From positions 1 to 59,162 of the forward strand of contig CATYSO010000014.1 of the NCBI GenBank assembly GCA_958412345.1: DNA of 59,162 bases, in the 5' to 3' direction. Shown one piece after another: positions 55,401 to 59,162 of this stretch (position 1 is the stretch's first letter; every line of letters starts with the position of its first letter). The translations under genes were made by a program, and so were the position numbers. Source of the DNA: an uncultured Collinsella sp. (GTDB lineage Bacteria > Actinomycetota > Coriobacteriia > Coriobacteriales > Coriobacteriaceae). The notes below the pieces were generated by a model. The model saw only the letters and a list, made by a program, of their open reading frames with translations. It ran no database searches and was not told the origin of the DNA.

Positions 55401-55441
55401 GGCTTCAATATTTCTTGAGCTTTCGCATATACGCGATTCAT
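43481..55441 (-). CDS. Giant pilin-like adhesin with fibro-slime, SpaA-like and many Spy0128/FctA-type repeats
   Basis: This wall-anchored protein of about 3,986 aa has a long signal peptide (to about residue 48, TSALADQ). It has a fibro-slime-type domain near 270-395 (FSGDDDVWVYIDGVLVGDLG) and SpaA-like modules near 407 and 700 (QNGEAVQGATFKLYR, LGKPVNGATFDLYKA). There follow roughly 17 repeats of the streptococcal pilin type with alternating signatures such as LEGRNWADGDSF and KPGTYTYTISEV, which usually form Lys-Asn isopeptide bonds. Two DUF11-like modules lie around 2,400-2,650 (VTDELPAGVVFEAFEG, ISDTVPAGTEFVEFAG). A Gly/Ser linker, the sorting signal MPDTGD, a hydrophobic helix and YRRRR close it. 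GGGGAGGG precedes the ATG at 55441. It would form a long stiff stalk on the surface. The 3' third is more GC-rich than the 5' part. Confidence 0.9.
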   Translation of the reverse strand: MNRVYAKAQEILKPLGTKTNTAKRVLRVLTVPLAACALLFGATSALADQVVPYSNHTVKTVNPTDTTVNLFDYWVVDGDNDKSATVDNINGGINKGHQLKFNSGAGTGINKWTGKSVIDGSGRLSFVKKKLVGGYPSIDAGTYTSYGSSDKYTDESLAYLFNNASQENHQQDGKAVYNNVKGLFQLEDGYYVYDSYGSKGNYAVYNQTTNSFNVYDSAGVYKESVSSENLGQFFPFDSADKVFTESGKNLSPIGIKDGENDKLNHHFGMSMTTEFVQPNGGKTADNKDMIFEFSGDDDVWVYIDGVLVGDLGGIHEKATLDINFATGEVKVGHVDGANGTKKEIEKTTIKAKFDAAGATSNFTGNTFSSSTKHKLSFFYLERGAGASNMSLKFNLTTLPSSEVEKVNQNGEAVQGATFKLYRSNGPNADWNAGELVAQGTTDAKGQLVLLKSDGKSDGSVLSFDEEHAAGHDYFVLKEEGLPEGYRSSLTSSTTATPGELHLQYKQAAASGTGGVVVAPETTVTTADGKQWTGSRMWLNGGYLAAKETISLSKETKDNKKNPISSGTTFAVVLKLTGASEDHKSENAWTAVTGNPLDGYTLCSEHGIAGAVEAAQSKDTSVFAVNTRGDYEVTVRSLPGDIEKYAAMMEDKSNADYTVAVYHTTASSLAEATTENTSMVEYQSINRQFSTVIHLTNVQNRLFVQKVDDLGKPVNGATFDLYKAEDVTGNSPKTYAIKSGAEPYDTVQANGMTYPYDIEGAACFPLDSTKQKPLIKGTYYLRESVSPDGYEINNTITKVIVDDSGVYVDAGEENDGVRSMSGPGSLIASLAQFGYPDSIDNTLTHIKGKLQSATVDASGSLTWGQECTAEGVTPSLANDLMHMRYDKAMQGTKTVLRYVEDGGKRNGQLATIFADTGINRMALYQDDDATNGTDLGTLQLNHLFTTATAVQYTDRRVARLQVTKTVTADTGLTAPTKDGGKDLTFTFKFTLPKSQKGYEAQVFDANGKPAGESFKLNNGDTHSIKAGETIRVYDLKKGDSYSVSELTTKGEESSGNVLASIVNTVTGSADESVLPAGFSLVRRMVGGEKQSGTGNTITGSIAALVDGKIPASNTLEFINKYSVSPVKNGLSAKKVLEGRNWADGDSFTVQLTPKDGAPMPGGAKSKVATVELTNDQPATFGDITYTKPGTYTYTISEVIPGSDAGADGISYSAAVYTATVVVEDNHAGALAVASVKVVQECNDAGVDTKTDVAGKVATFTNHYDTHEAKIIIHAQKILTDNAGSFPLSQNAFSFKLERVGGLADVNAAFSPNTVDASVTAPMPEGAKDNTVTVGNNDKGTVTWPAISYTAKADAGRAYVYRFTENLGSVAGMTYNYDGSVYYAVVRNAKKGAGIQTSIEYYKAAENNSVEQLGKNITPSFTNIYSVDPTSVTLQGQKTVSGRDWNQGESYIFNLTAATDDASTTGLSKTTKQAVKDGAVAVNANQAVASAPESGRVASFSFGTEAAPTVTFNRAGTFSFNITENAAQDGQAGMSMDKHTARATVVVTDLDESGNHTGNHTGKLHVSSVAYANTGASEADKVVTDKAAFTNAYHASGTFGGVTVSKTLEGRASTAGQFTFAVTGLWYDGIQTSVDGAEATLSNKAAKAGVSGAVVGASGKKELFVRKLTEQDLGRTFAYRIHENQPAAASYTYDTGYTGDAIVLVKVLAHKDDPAKLYTVTTVLKGAGVTELLGDGADASALTDEKIVQLKQDSHTYVQQYDASEAGTTTPAVSFVNRYKASLDYGVAGGLQIEKTLTYPEGATVFGSPKSTFRYIVKPADKTSANKVGISTDGKVYETANVEANVPKTVSLVPERGLTLTQNDAGKTFTYTVSEIDDKATGYAYDKTVHTVRAVVADNGDGTLRVTTSVSKQVDGRDELEGQWIYPADATSTGVATVKFKNTYTVTEAATYTPSVTKVVAGADAPGKFTFAMTAADDVTRAAIDGKLITGSSMSADNGYTEQRQTRDKLADGAHDKIDFSTLTFNKPGTYAFAINEVAPNGGPGEWKYDQHVYTVTVTVTDEGGKLVARADGTTGSEGFIFTNSYQTSTSYELQGGLEIVKTLEGKDLHAGMFGFTVTADADSTEYAASTEKLKALLRQEDGKLTVTNDEPQADGTSYTDILGGLTFATGDVGKTFTYKVVENNGKQGGYVYDSTYWTVGIAVKSRGDGSLYTVTTVKHFDADKKELSADEKNSEKGPVEAQVFFTNSYAASGTFDGLAAEKVMDSGDKIEAGQYTFDVYAEKADGSLEKMDEGKTQAGENGTAKVDFGKVYFKLGNATSESHESATDLDDAVAKGLATKQHNADHTTTYSFNLVAKERLANLPEGVRPVDTSATCRVLLEVTDNNNGNLTSKVTYRDGTEDGKIVFHNTRDKVKTIGTVAEPSVDIDGQLLSVGDSYVYTINWANTEADAKDNLVPADVTVTDELPAGVVFEAFEGKNADKGAANGQSLTWTLGEQPAGSYGSVRVRVKITEDAVKNAQGTVGTINNNATVTVGKKSYTGTTTNYVPKKSESDAQDSTGSGVKLGDELTYTISYKNTEGAPATVTISDTVPAGTEFVEFAGDHKDAGSKDKDGNLTWKLTDVPAGEEGTVQFKVRVTEDAFKSGGALDDISNQASVKVGNNPAVKTNTTTDEVSDGHLTLSKTVTAAEGITAPNKAFTFKVLLYQADGAMPLTGSFAYAGRPSGINGTYVSGQIKSGDTIALKAGGSVTVTLPTGAHYEVQELDSKGDLMTIEDGFAVADKTNTQAGTVGQATQVGFTNIYSVESTKVENAFKVQKKISGRNWTTSDAFTMTLTAEGEAPMPRGAKGGVSTITLNKNAQVGNFGTIEYTKPGTYTYVIAEQAGDEAALTFSKATYRATVTVTDEGAGKLTAKTKIAQLTDDAGNTAERTVEAAVFTNTAKTGSLTVKKTVVGGDSQREFGFTVALTDGDGEPVSGTFGEGENAVTFTDGRATFTLRDGGEKTIAGLPVGASYTVTEDAAEGYETAAEGAEGTVTEGGATAAFTNTYGTVTEGRDVSTAGLFTKALEGRDWAEGDSFQFTLTGDDGAPMPEGSADGSKTVSVTAAGTKAGDRVAFDFGPIRYTLDDIRDAGFAEVGGKRVRAKTFTYTVSEVRPADGSAIAGVTYDGHAATMTVTVTDDGSGNLTASTPAIAQASGGDFVNTYTTGLDYSARAGVRLSKTLTGRAMEAGQFAFTVAADDETAAKLGLKTGKDAYAVAAADDGATDFIDLIGGAAKGDVTFTDADAGKTYSFTVTETKLGGEGYTNDTAPRTVTIAPSYDAATGKLTVTTTVVKDGVEVARSEVSTADDIAELPAPVTVAFENSYEATGTLGGEGNVAINATKTLTGRPAAAGEFSFSVRDAHGNVVATASNRASGDGEAAELTFSSISYTTDALEQMVMDGTATWADDGSWSIPYTVSEDTAALPKGVTATAASFDITVKVTDNGKGGLDVAVTYPDGSDGALPFVNGYRAGEATVDLAGTKMLALGQAGLGLTQADIAGKYTFKIEPLDGAPAPVDASGKTVTEAVNDAAGNVELGSVTFRQPSDLDDVEIDGDGLRAKTFAYQVSESGSVDGVVNDAVATKTFTVKVVEDANAGTIAAEVLPAEGTPQGKGAFEFTNTYGVGPTPSSVTDQIKVNKKLKGRDLTEGEFEFQLVEISADGSESVAVTGRNAADGTVALDPVTYTAPGTHSYELREVVGTAGGVTYDRAIYRVRTTVTDAGNGKLTVKHELADAEGNPTGDDSVTFTNGYEAAPVTLKLGAAKVLKGAELKAGQFSFELKGRDGKVMSTARNAADGSVTFDALTFKQAGTYTFTVSEVDDGQAHVTYDRAVHKIVVTVSDKAADGTKTGYLSAKVSYEGDADVPPVFTNSYAEEPGTPGTPENPGTPGGGSGGGSDSGSGSGGSGGSSKGGMPDTGDRSLPVEALGAMAGIGALAVAGGAVLYRRRR

Positions 55442-55514
55442 GAAGGCCCTCCCCAATCCATGAGGACGGCAAGCAGTGGCTCGCTATATGTGTGTCGTCG
55501 TCCCCATCGATGCA

Positions 55515-55545
55515 AATATACGCCCCCCCCCGCGCAGAAACGCAA
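55515..55545 (-). promoter_or_regulatory. Putative promoter of the giant adhesin with a 9-G tract in the spacer
   Basis: On the minus strand TTGCGT (55545-55540) and TATATT (55520-55515) are separated by 19 bp that include nine consecutive G (55531-55523 as C on the plus strand). A start near 55508 would give a leader of about 67 nt. Slippage in the G run would change the -35/-10 distance. The rest of 55546-55770 contains a repeat and a hairpin but no gene. Confidence 0.5.
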
Positions 55546-55651
55546 GGCGGGTCATCGCTATATACTTAAAATTGTAGCAATTTGAGTGACCCGAAATTCC
55601 GCATCAAGTTGCAACTCAGGCTCAAAATCGAACCATTCACGCCACACAAGG

Positions 55652-55681
55652 TAGCTAAAACAGCCCCGTCCCAAAATGACT
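55652..55681. repeat. Second copy of the AGCTAAAA-AGCCCCGTCCCAAAA repeat
   Basis: AGCTAAAACAGCCCCGTCCC and the following AAAATGACT match 111-139 (AGCTAAAAGAGCCCCGTCCC, then AAAAGGACT) with two changes in about 29 bases. The function is not known. Confidence 0.6.
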
Positions 55682-55686
55682 GGTCG

Positions 55687-55754
55687 AAGTTGCGGTGGAA
55701 TAGTTCCTGTTTGGCTGCTCAGGCCGCAAAAACAGGAACTATTTCACCGCAACT
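55687..55754 (-). terminator. 26-bp hairpin with AGTTGCGGTGGAATA arms after tadA-glxK
   Basis: Arms 55687-55712 and 55729-55754 pair at 25 of 26 positions around a 16-nt loop. It lies 17 bp after the tadA-glycerate kinase stop. The outer 15 bases equal those of the hairpin at 21923. Confidence 0.7.
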
Positions 55755-55770
55755 TATCGGGGGATGCGTT

Positions 55771-57552
55771 TTAGATGCGGGCGAGGTCGTAGGCTTGGGC
55801 GGCGGCTTCGCCGGCGCAGATGAGATTGGTTGTGGCTTCTTGTGAGTCGAGCGCTTGGTCGAGGAGCATGGGCTTGCGACAAATCGGCAGCACCAGGTCG
55901 ACGCCTTGCTCGTATACCGCATCCAGGTTGTCGGCGCGACCGCCCACGACGGCGACCACCGGCTTGCCGAAGCGCTTGGCGCGACGCGCCACGCCCACCG
56001 GGGCCTTGCCTGCGGCGGATTGCTCGTCCATATTGCCCTCGCCCGTTATGACCAGGTCCGCATCGCGCACGCGCTCGTCAAATCCCACAAGGTCGAGCAC
56101 CGTCTCCACGCCCGAGCGCAGCTCGGCACCAAGTGCCAGCAAGGCAGCCCCCAGCCCACCGGCAGCGCCCGCGCCCGGCACGCCGAGTACCGAGCCAAAT
56201 GTCCGCGCACCCTCGGGCACACGCAACAACTCCCGCGCTCGAGCCTCGGCAATCGCCGCATCAAGCAGGCGGCCGTAGCCGACCATCCAACTGTCGTACC
56301 TGTGCAGCGCCTCGGCGTCGCCCGTCGGCAGACCCTTCTGTCCGCCGAACACCGCCAGCGCGCCACGACGTCCCACAAGCGGATTCTCGACATCGGAAAG
56401 CACGACGATGCGCACGCCATCCAACGCCCGCACCGCCGGCACCAGATGAACACCGGCCACTTGCTCAAGGCCCGCAAGCCCCGGCGCAATATCGCAGCCA
56501 CGGTCGTCGACAAGACGCGCGCCCAACGCCTGTAGCATGCCGGCGCCACCATCGTTGGTGGCGCTGCCACCCAGTCCTATATATAGAGTCTTCGCCCCCG
56601 CGCGAACCGCGCGAAGCATCAGCTCGCCCACGCCATAGGTCGTAGCGGCCAACGCCGCCGACTCCGTGCAGGGCGAATACCCAATGCCCGCAGCCTCGGC
56701 CATCTCAATGACAGCCGATTCGCGCTCGACATCCACCAGCATCCGGGCAGGCACGTGCTCGCCCAAGGGCCCTGCCACTTCGCAAGTCACGACCTCACCG
56801 CCGCACGCGGCGACGGCGTCGAGTGTTCCCTCGCCGCCATCCGCCAGCGGCAGCGTGCTTACCTCGGCATCGGGCCACACGCGGCACACGCCCTCGGCAA
56901 CCGCCGACTCCGCCTGTGCACTCGATACGCTGCCCTTAAAGGAGTCGATCGCCAGCAGCACGCGACGCGGTCGGCGCTGCACAGGGCCAAAGTCGACCGC
57001 CGCACCAACGCCCTCGCCAGCATCCGCGAGCGCCGCAGCATGAGCAGCATGCGCCTCAAGATCGAATCCGCAACTGCAACCGCCGCCATCCGCACCACGC
57101 AAACCGGCAAAATAGCTGCTCAGCACTTCGCGGCACTCGTCTGCCAGCACGCCGGCCGTCACATTAAAGCGATGATTCAGGCGCGAATCGGCATTGAGGT
57201 CGTATAGCGAGCCCAGCGCGCCCGCCTTGGCATCGGCCGCACCATACACGCATCGCCCCACGCGCGCGTTGACCATAAGGCCCGCGCACATGCAGCAGGG
57301 CTCGAGCGTCACATAAACGGTGCAGTCGGAAAGGCGCCAACGGCCGAGCGCCTGAGCGGCGGCGCACAACGCCGCAAACTCAGCATGCGCCGAAGGGTCT
57401 TGATCGAGCTCGCGACGATTGTGCGCCCGCGCGACGATCTCGCCCGCGCACACCACCACGGCACCAATGGGCACCTCGCCCACCGCCGCGGCAGCGCGTG
57501 CCTCAGCCAGCGCTTCGCACATGAACTTCTCGTCGATTTCGGTGATCGTCAT
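55771..57552 (-). CDS. Fusion of tRNA adenosine deaminase (TadA) and glycerate kinase
   Basis: This 593-aa protein joins two complete enzymes. Residues about 1-165 are a TadA-type deaminase that makes inosine 34 in tRNA-Arg: zinc ligands in SAHAEFAAL and TLEPCCMCAGLMV, plus FNVTAGVLADECREVLSSYF. Residues about 205-593 are a glycerate 2-kinase of the GarK/GlxK family: VLLAIDSFKGSVSSAQAE, STLPLADGGEGTLDAV, IGLGGSATNDGGAGMLQALG and LVITGEGNMDEQSAAGK. A Gly/Cys-rich linker joins them. The frame is continuous with no stop or ribosome site between. AGGGAAGG precedes the ATG at 57552. This partnership has no known metabolic logic. Confidence 0.88.
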   Translation of the reverse strand: MTITEIDEKFMCEALAEARAAAAVGEVPIGAVVVCAGEIVARAHNRRELDQDPSAHAEFAALCAAAQALGRWRLSDCTVYVTLEPCCMCAGLMVNARVGRCVYGAADAKAGALGSLYDLNADSRLNHRFNVTAGVLADECREVLSSYFAGLRGADGGGCSCGFDLEAHAAHAAALADAGEGVGAAVDFGPVQRRPRRVLLAIDSFKGSVSSAQAESAVAEGVCRVWPDAEVSTLPLADGGEGTLDAVAACGGEVVTCEVAGPLGEHVPARMLVDVERESAVIEMAEAAGIGYSPCTESAALAATTYGVGELMLRAVRAGAKTLYIGLGGSATNDGGAGMLQALGARLVDDRGCDIAPGLAGLEQVAGVHLVPAVRALDGVRIVVLSDVENPLVGRRGALAVFGGQKGLPTGDAEALHRYDSWMVGYGRLLDAAIAEARARELLRVPEGARTFGSVLGVPGAGAAGGLGAALLALGAELRSGVETVLDLVGFDERVRDADLVITGEGNMDEQSAAGKAPVGVARRAKRFGKPVVAVVGGRADNLDAVYEQGVDLVLPICRKPMLLDQALDSQEATTNLICAGEAAAQAYDLARI

Positions 57553-57603
57553 CGTTCGCCTTCCCTGTTGCAAATTCAAAACGATGCTATCATTACGACT
57601 CAC

Positions 57604-57693
57604 GGAGAGATGGCAGAGCGGTTGAATGCGGCGGTCTTGAAAACCGTTGAGCGCGAGAGCGTTCCGGGGGTTCGAATCCCCCTCTCTCCGCCA
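57604..57693 (+). tRNA. tRNA-Ser (anticodon UGA)
   Basis: A class II tRNA of 90 nt has the acceptor stem GGAGAGA paired with TCTCTCC, a discriminator G and an encoded CCA (57691-57693). The anticodon loop CTTGAAA gives UGA. There is a long variable arm (GCGCGAGAGCG area) and the T arm GGGGGTTCGAATCCCCC. It decodes UCA and related serine codons. Confidence 0.95.
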
Positions 57694-57696
57694 CTT

Positions 57697-58293
57697 TTAG
57701 TGATTCACCGGCGTCATGGTCCGCTCAAACAGCACATCGACCACGTCGGCCATCTCAGGTCGACGCTCAAGATCGTGGCCCGATTCCCACCATATCGTGA
57801 AAAGTCGAATAATACCGCCGGCGACAAACTCAGACATCGTCTCGAGTGACACGGGGGCCAGGGCATCCTCGGCAAGCACGTTCATCACACGCTCGCGGAT
57901 GGAGCGGGCAATACGGTCGCAAATAACGTTGGTCAGCATTCCCGACATGCTGCTCGCCAAAATGTTGTCCATGAGCTGCTCATGGGCCAGAATCAGGTCC
58001 ATGGCATCGTCCAAAATCGCGTGCCGAAGCGCACGCACGTCCTCGGCAGACACTGTGCCGGCCTCATCGGGCTGTTTTTGCGGCAAGCCGGACATGAGCT
58101 CATCGATATAAAAGGCAAAGTAATCGTTCTTGTCGCGAAAGTGCTTGTAGAACGTCGTGCGGCGAATCATGGCGCGGTCGCACAGCATGGCAACCGTCAG
58201 GTCCTCAAAACGATGCTCCTCGAGAAGCTCGGTGAAAGCATCGAACAGGGCACGGTAGGTTTTCTTAATGCGAAGGTCCACTGGTATCGCCAT
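57697..58293 (-). CDS. TetR-family transcriptional regulator
   Basis: This protein of about 198 aa has an N-terminal TetR helix-turn-helix (about 8-55; KTYRALFDAFTELLEEHRFEDLTVAML split at a loop, then IRRTTFYKHFRDKND) and an all-helical ligand domain resembling the C-terminal domain of DhaS-like TetR proteins (EDVRALRHAILDDAMDLI, VAGGIIRLFTIWWESG). The ATG at 58293 has GAGG almost touching it. A GTG four codons later has better spacing to that site, so the true start may be there. It is divergent from lemA and may control it or itself. Confidence 0.82.
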   Translation of the reverse strand: MAIPVDLRIKKTYRALFDAFTELLEEHRFEDLTVAMLCDRAMIRRTTFYKHFRDKNDYFAFYIDELMSGLPQKQPDEAGTVSAEDVRALRHAILDDAMDLILAHEQLMDNILASSMSGMLTNVICDRIARSIRERVMNVLAEDALAPVSLETMSEFVAGGIIRLFTIWWESGHDLERRPEMADVVDVLFERTMTPVNH

Positions 58294-58425
58294 CCTCAAG
58301 GCAAAGACAACACTCGTCAATCTGTCGCATATCTTACACCTGTACCTCGCGCGTTTTACCCCGGTGCCGACCCCGCCGAAAACACAACGCTTACCGGAAA
58401 GTTCGGCACGGCAAAACGTTGCGGG

Positions 58426-58431
58426 TATACT
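58426..58431 (+). promoter_or_regulatory. -10 box candidate for lemA
   Basis: TATACT lies 62 bp before the lemA ATG in the 200-bp region between the divergent tetR and lemA genes. No convincing -35 is present. Confidence 0.4.
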
Positions 58432-58492
58432 AGTAGCGTTATACCAACGGCAGCTGGCGCATGCCGCCGCGGCCATTCGAAACGGAGACATC

Positions 58493-59044
58493 ATGATTAC
58501 CGTCATCATCGGCATCGTTGTTGTCATTGTGATTGTCTGCGCCATCGCCGGCATCTACAACAACATGGTCACCAAGCGTAACCGCATCGATAACGCCTGG
58601 CAGAACATCGATACGCAGCTGCAGCGCCGCAACGACCTGATCCCCAACCTGGTCGAGACCGTCAAGGGCTACGCCAAGCACGAGCAAGAGACGCTCTCCG
58701 CCGTGATCAGCGCGCGTAACACCGCCGTCAAGGCCACCACGCCCGAGGCCAAGATGGAAGCCGACAACGTGCTGACCGGCGCGCTGCGCCAGCTCTTCGC
58801 CGTGGCCGAGGCCTACCCCGATCTGAAGGCAAACACCAACTTTACGCAGCTGCAGGCATCGCTCGAGGATACCGAGAACAAGATTAGCTATGCACGCCAG
58901 AGCTACAACGACTGCGTGCTCAGCTACAACAACGCCATCCAGACGTTCCCGGCTGTCCTCTTTGCCGGCATCTTCCAGTTTAAGGAGCGCCAGGGCTTCG
59001 AGGCCGCCGAAGCAGCCCGCCAGGCCCCGACCGTCAAGTTCTAG
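58493..59044 (+). CDS. lemA: LemA family protein
   Basis: This 183-aa protein is anchored by one N-terminal membrane helix (IIGIVVVIVIVCAIAGIY) followed by a cytosolic or extracytosolic helical bundle. Family motifs are VTKRNRIDNAWQNIDTQL, QRRNDLIPNLVETVKGYAKH and the C-terminal NAIQTFPAVLFAGIFQFKER. GGAG precedes the ATG. LemA proteins are widespread and structurally known, but their role is poorly defined. No partner gene (such as a TPM-domain or htpX protein) follows before the window ends. Confidence 0.92.
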   Translation: MITVIIGIVVVIVIVCAIAGIYNNMVTKRNRIDNAWQNIDTQLQRRNDLIPNLVETVKGYAKHEQETLSAVISARNTAVKATTPEAKMEADNVLTGALRQLFAVAEAYPDLKANTNFTQLQASLEDTENKISYARQSYNDCVLSYNNAIQTFPAVLFAGIFQFKERQGFEAAEAARQAPTVKF

Positions 59045-59131
59045 TAGTTTGACAGCGCATCTTTAATCGGCCAAATGCATAAACCGCCCCGTCGAATGCA
59101 TACTTCGAGGTAGCGCGCAGAGATGTGGTGT

Positions 59132-59157
59132 AAGAGGCGGGGCATGCCCCGCCTCTT
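59132..59157 (+). terminator. Perfect palindrome after lemA
   Basis: AAGAGGCGGGGCA and TGCCCCGCCTCTT form a perfect 26-bp palindrome, 87 bp after lemA, followed by CCCTT. It is probably a terminator. Bases 59045-59131 hold no visible gene. Confidence 0.65.
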
Positions 59158-59162
59158 CCCTT

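Overview
The window looks like chromosomal DNA of a high-GC, Gram-positive gut anaerobe of the Coriobacteriia, most probably Collinsella or a close relative. The reasons are the GC-rich codon use, AAGGAGG-type ribosome sites, several surface proteins ending in variant sortase signals (LANTGD, MPDTGD), many PTS sugar systems and a small Gram-positive-size 4.5S/SRP RNA. The genus is inferred from style and remembered protein families, not from a search.

Layout. 0.2-3.8 kb: tex and a DUF4143 ATPase behind two tandem TTGCAAGTT hairpins. 3.9-9.4 kb: two close fructose-6-phosphate-aldolase-like paralogues (fsa) around an ascorbate-type PTS (IIC, IIB, IIA), all on the minus strand, with a divergent DeoR-family regulator. 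9.46-9.71 kb: the C-terminal end of a broken HAD phosphatase. 9.9-19.1 kb: an apparent inserted sugar island. It holds a minus-strand operon (MFS, class II aldolase, mannose-family PTS IIA/IIB/IIC/IID, aldo/keto reductase, esterase) and a divergent RpiR regulator plus HAD phosphatase, with clear palindromic operators between the two arms. 19.3-21.9 kb: rlmKL. 22-26.8 kb: a KdpE/KdpD-like two-component pair, a small membrane protein and the potassium transporter Kup. 26.9-30.3 kb: a nitroreductase and an LtaS-like sulfatase.

30.3-35.8 kb is the most unusual stretch. A wall-anchored FG-GAP-like surface protein is flanked on both sides, mirror-wise, by an array of 14-bp sites repeating every 61-62 bp per pair (about 31 bp per site) and by a hairpin element. 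The hairpin has a 61-nt core identical in both copies, while its 30-bp arms differ but remain complementary. 35.8-41.7 kb: a flavodoxin, a second DUF4143 ATPase behind six iteron-like repeats with an exact 23-bp period, and a heterodimeric ABC exporter. 41.9-43.0 kb: a wall-anchored coiled-coil protein gene broken by one in-frame TAA. 43.3 kb: SRP RNA. 43.5-55.4 kb: a giant (about 3,986 aa) pilin-like adhesin whose putative promoter contains a run of nine G, a candidate phase-variation switch. 55.8-57.6 kb: a TadA-glycerate kinase fusion. It is followed by tRNA-Ser(UGA), a TetR regulator and a LemA protein.

Functional themes are sugar import with dedicated aldolases, potassium homeostasis, and surface display. 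The intergenic regions are unusually rich in inverted repeats. Several recur within the window and look like genome-wide repeat families.
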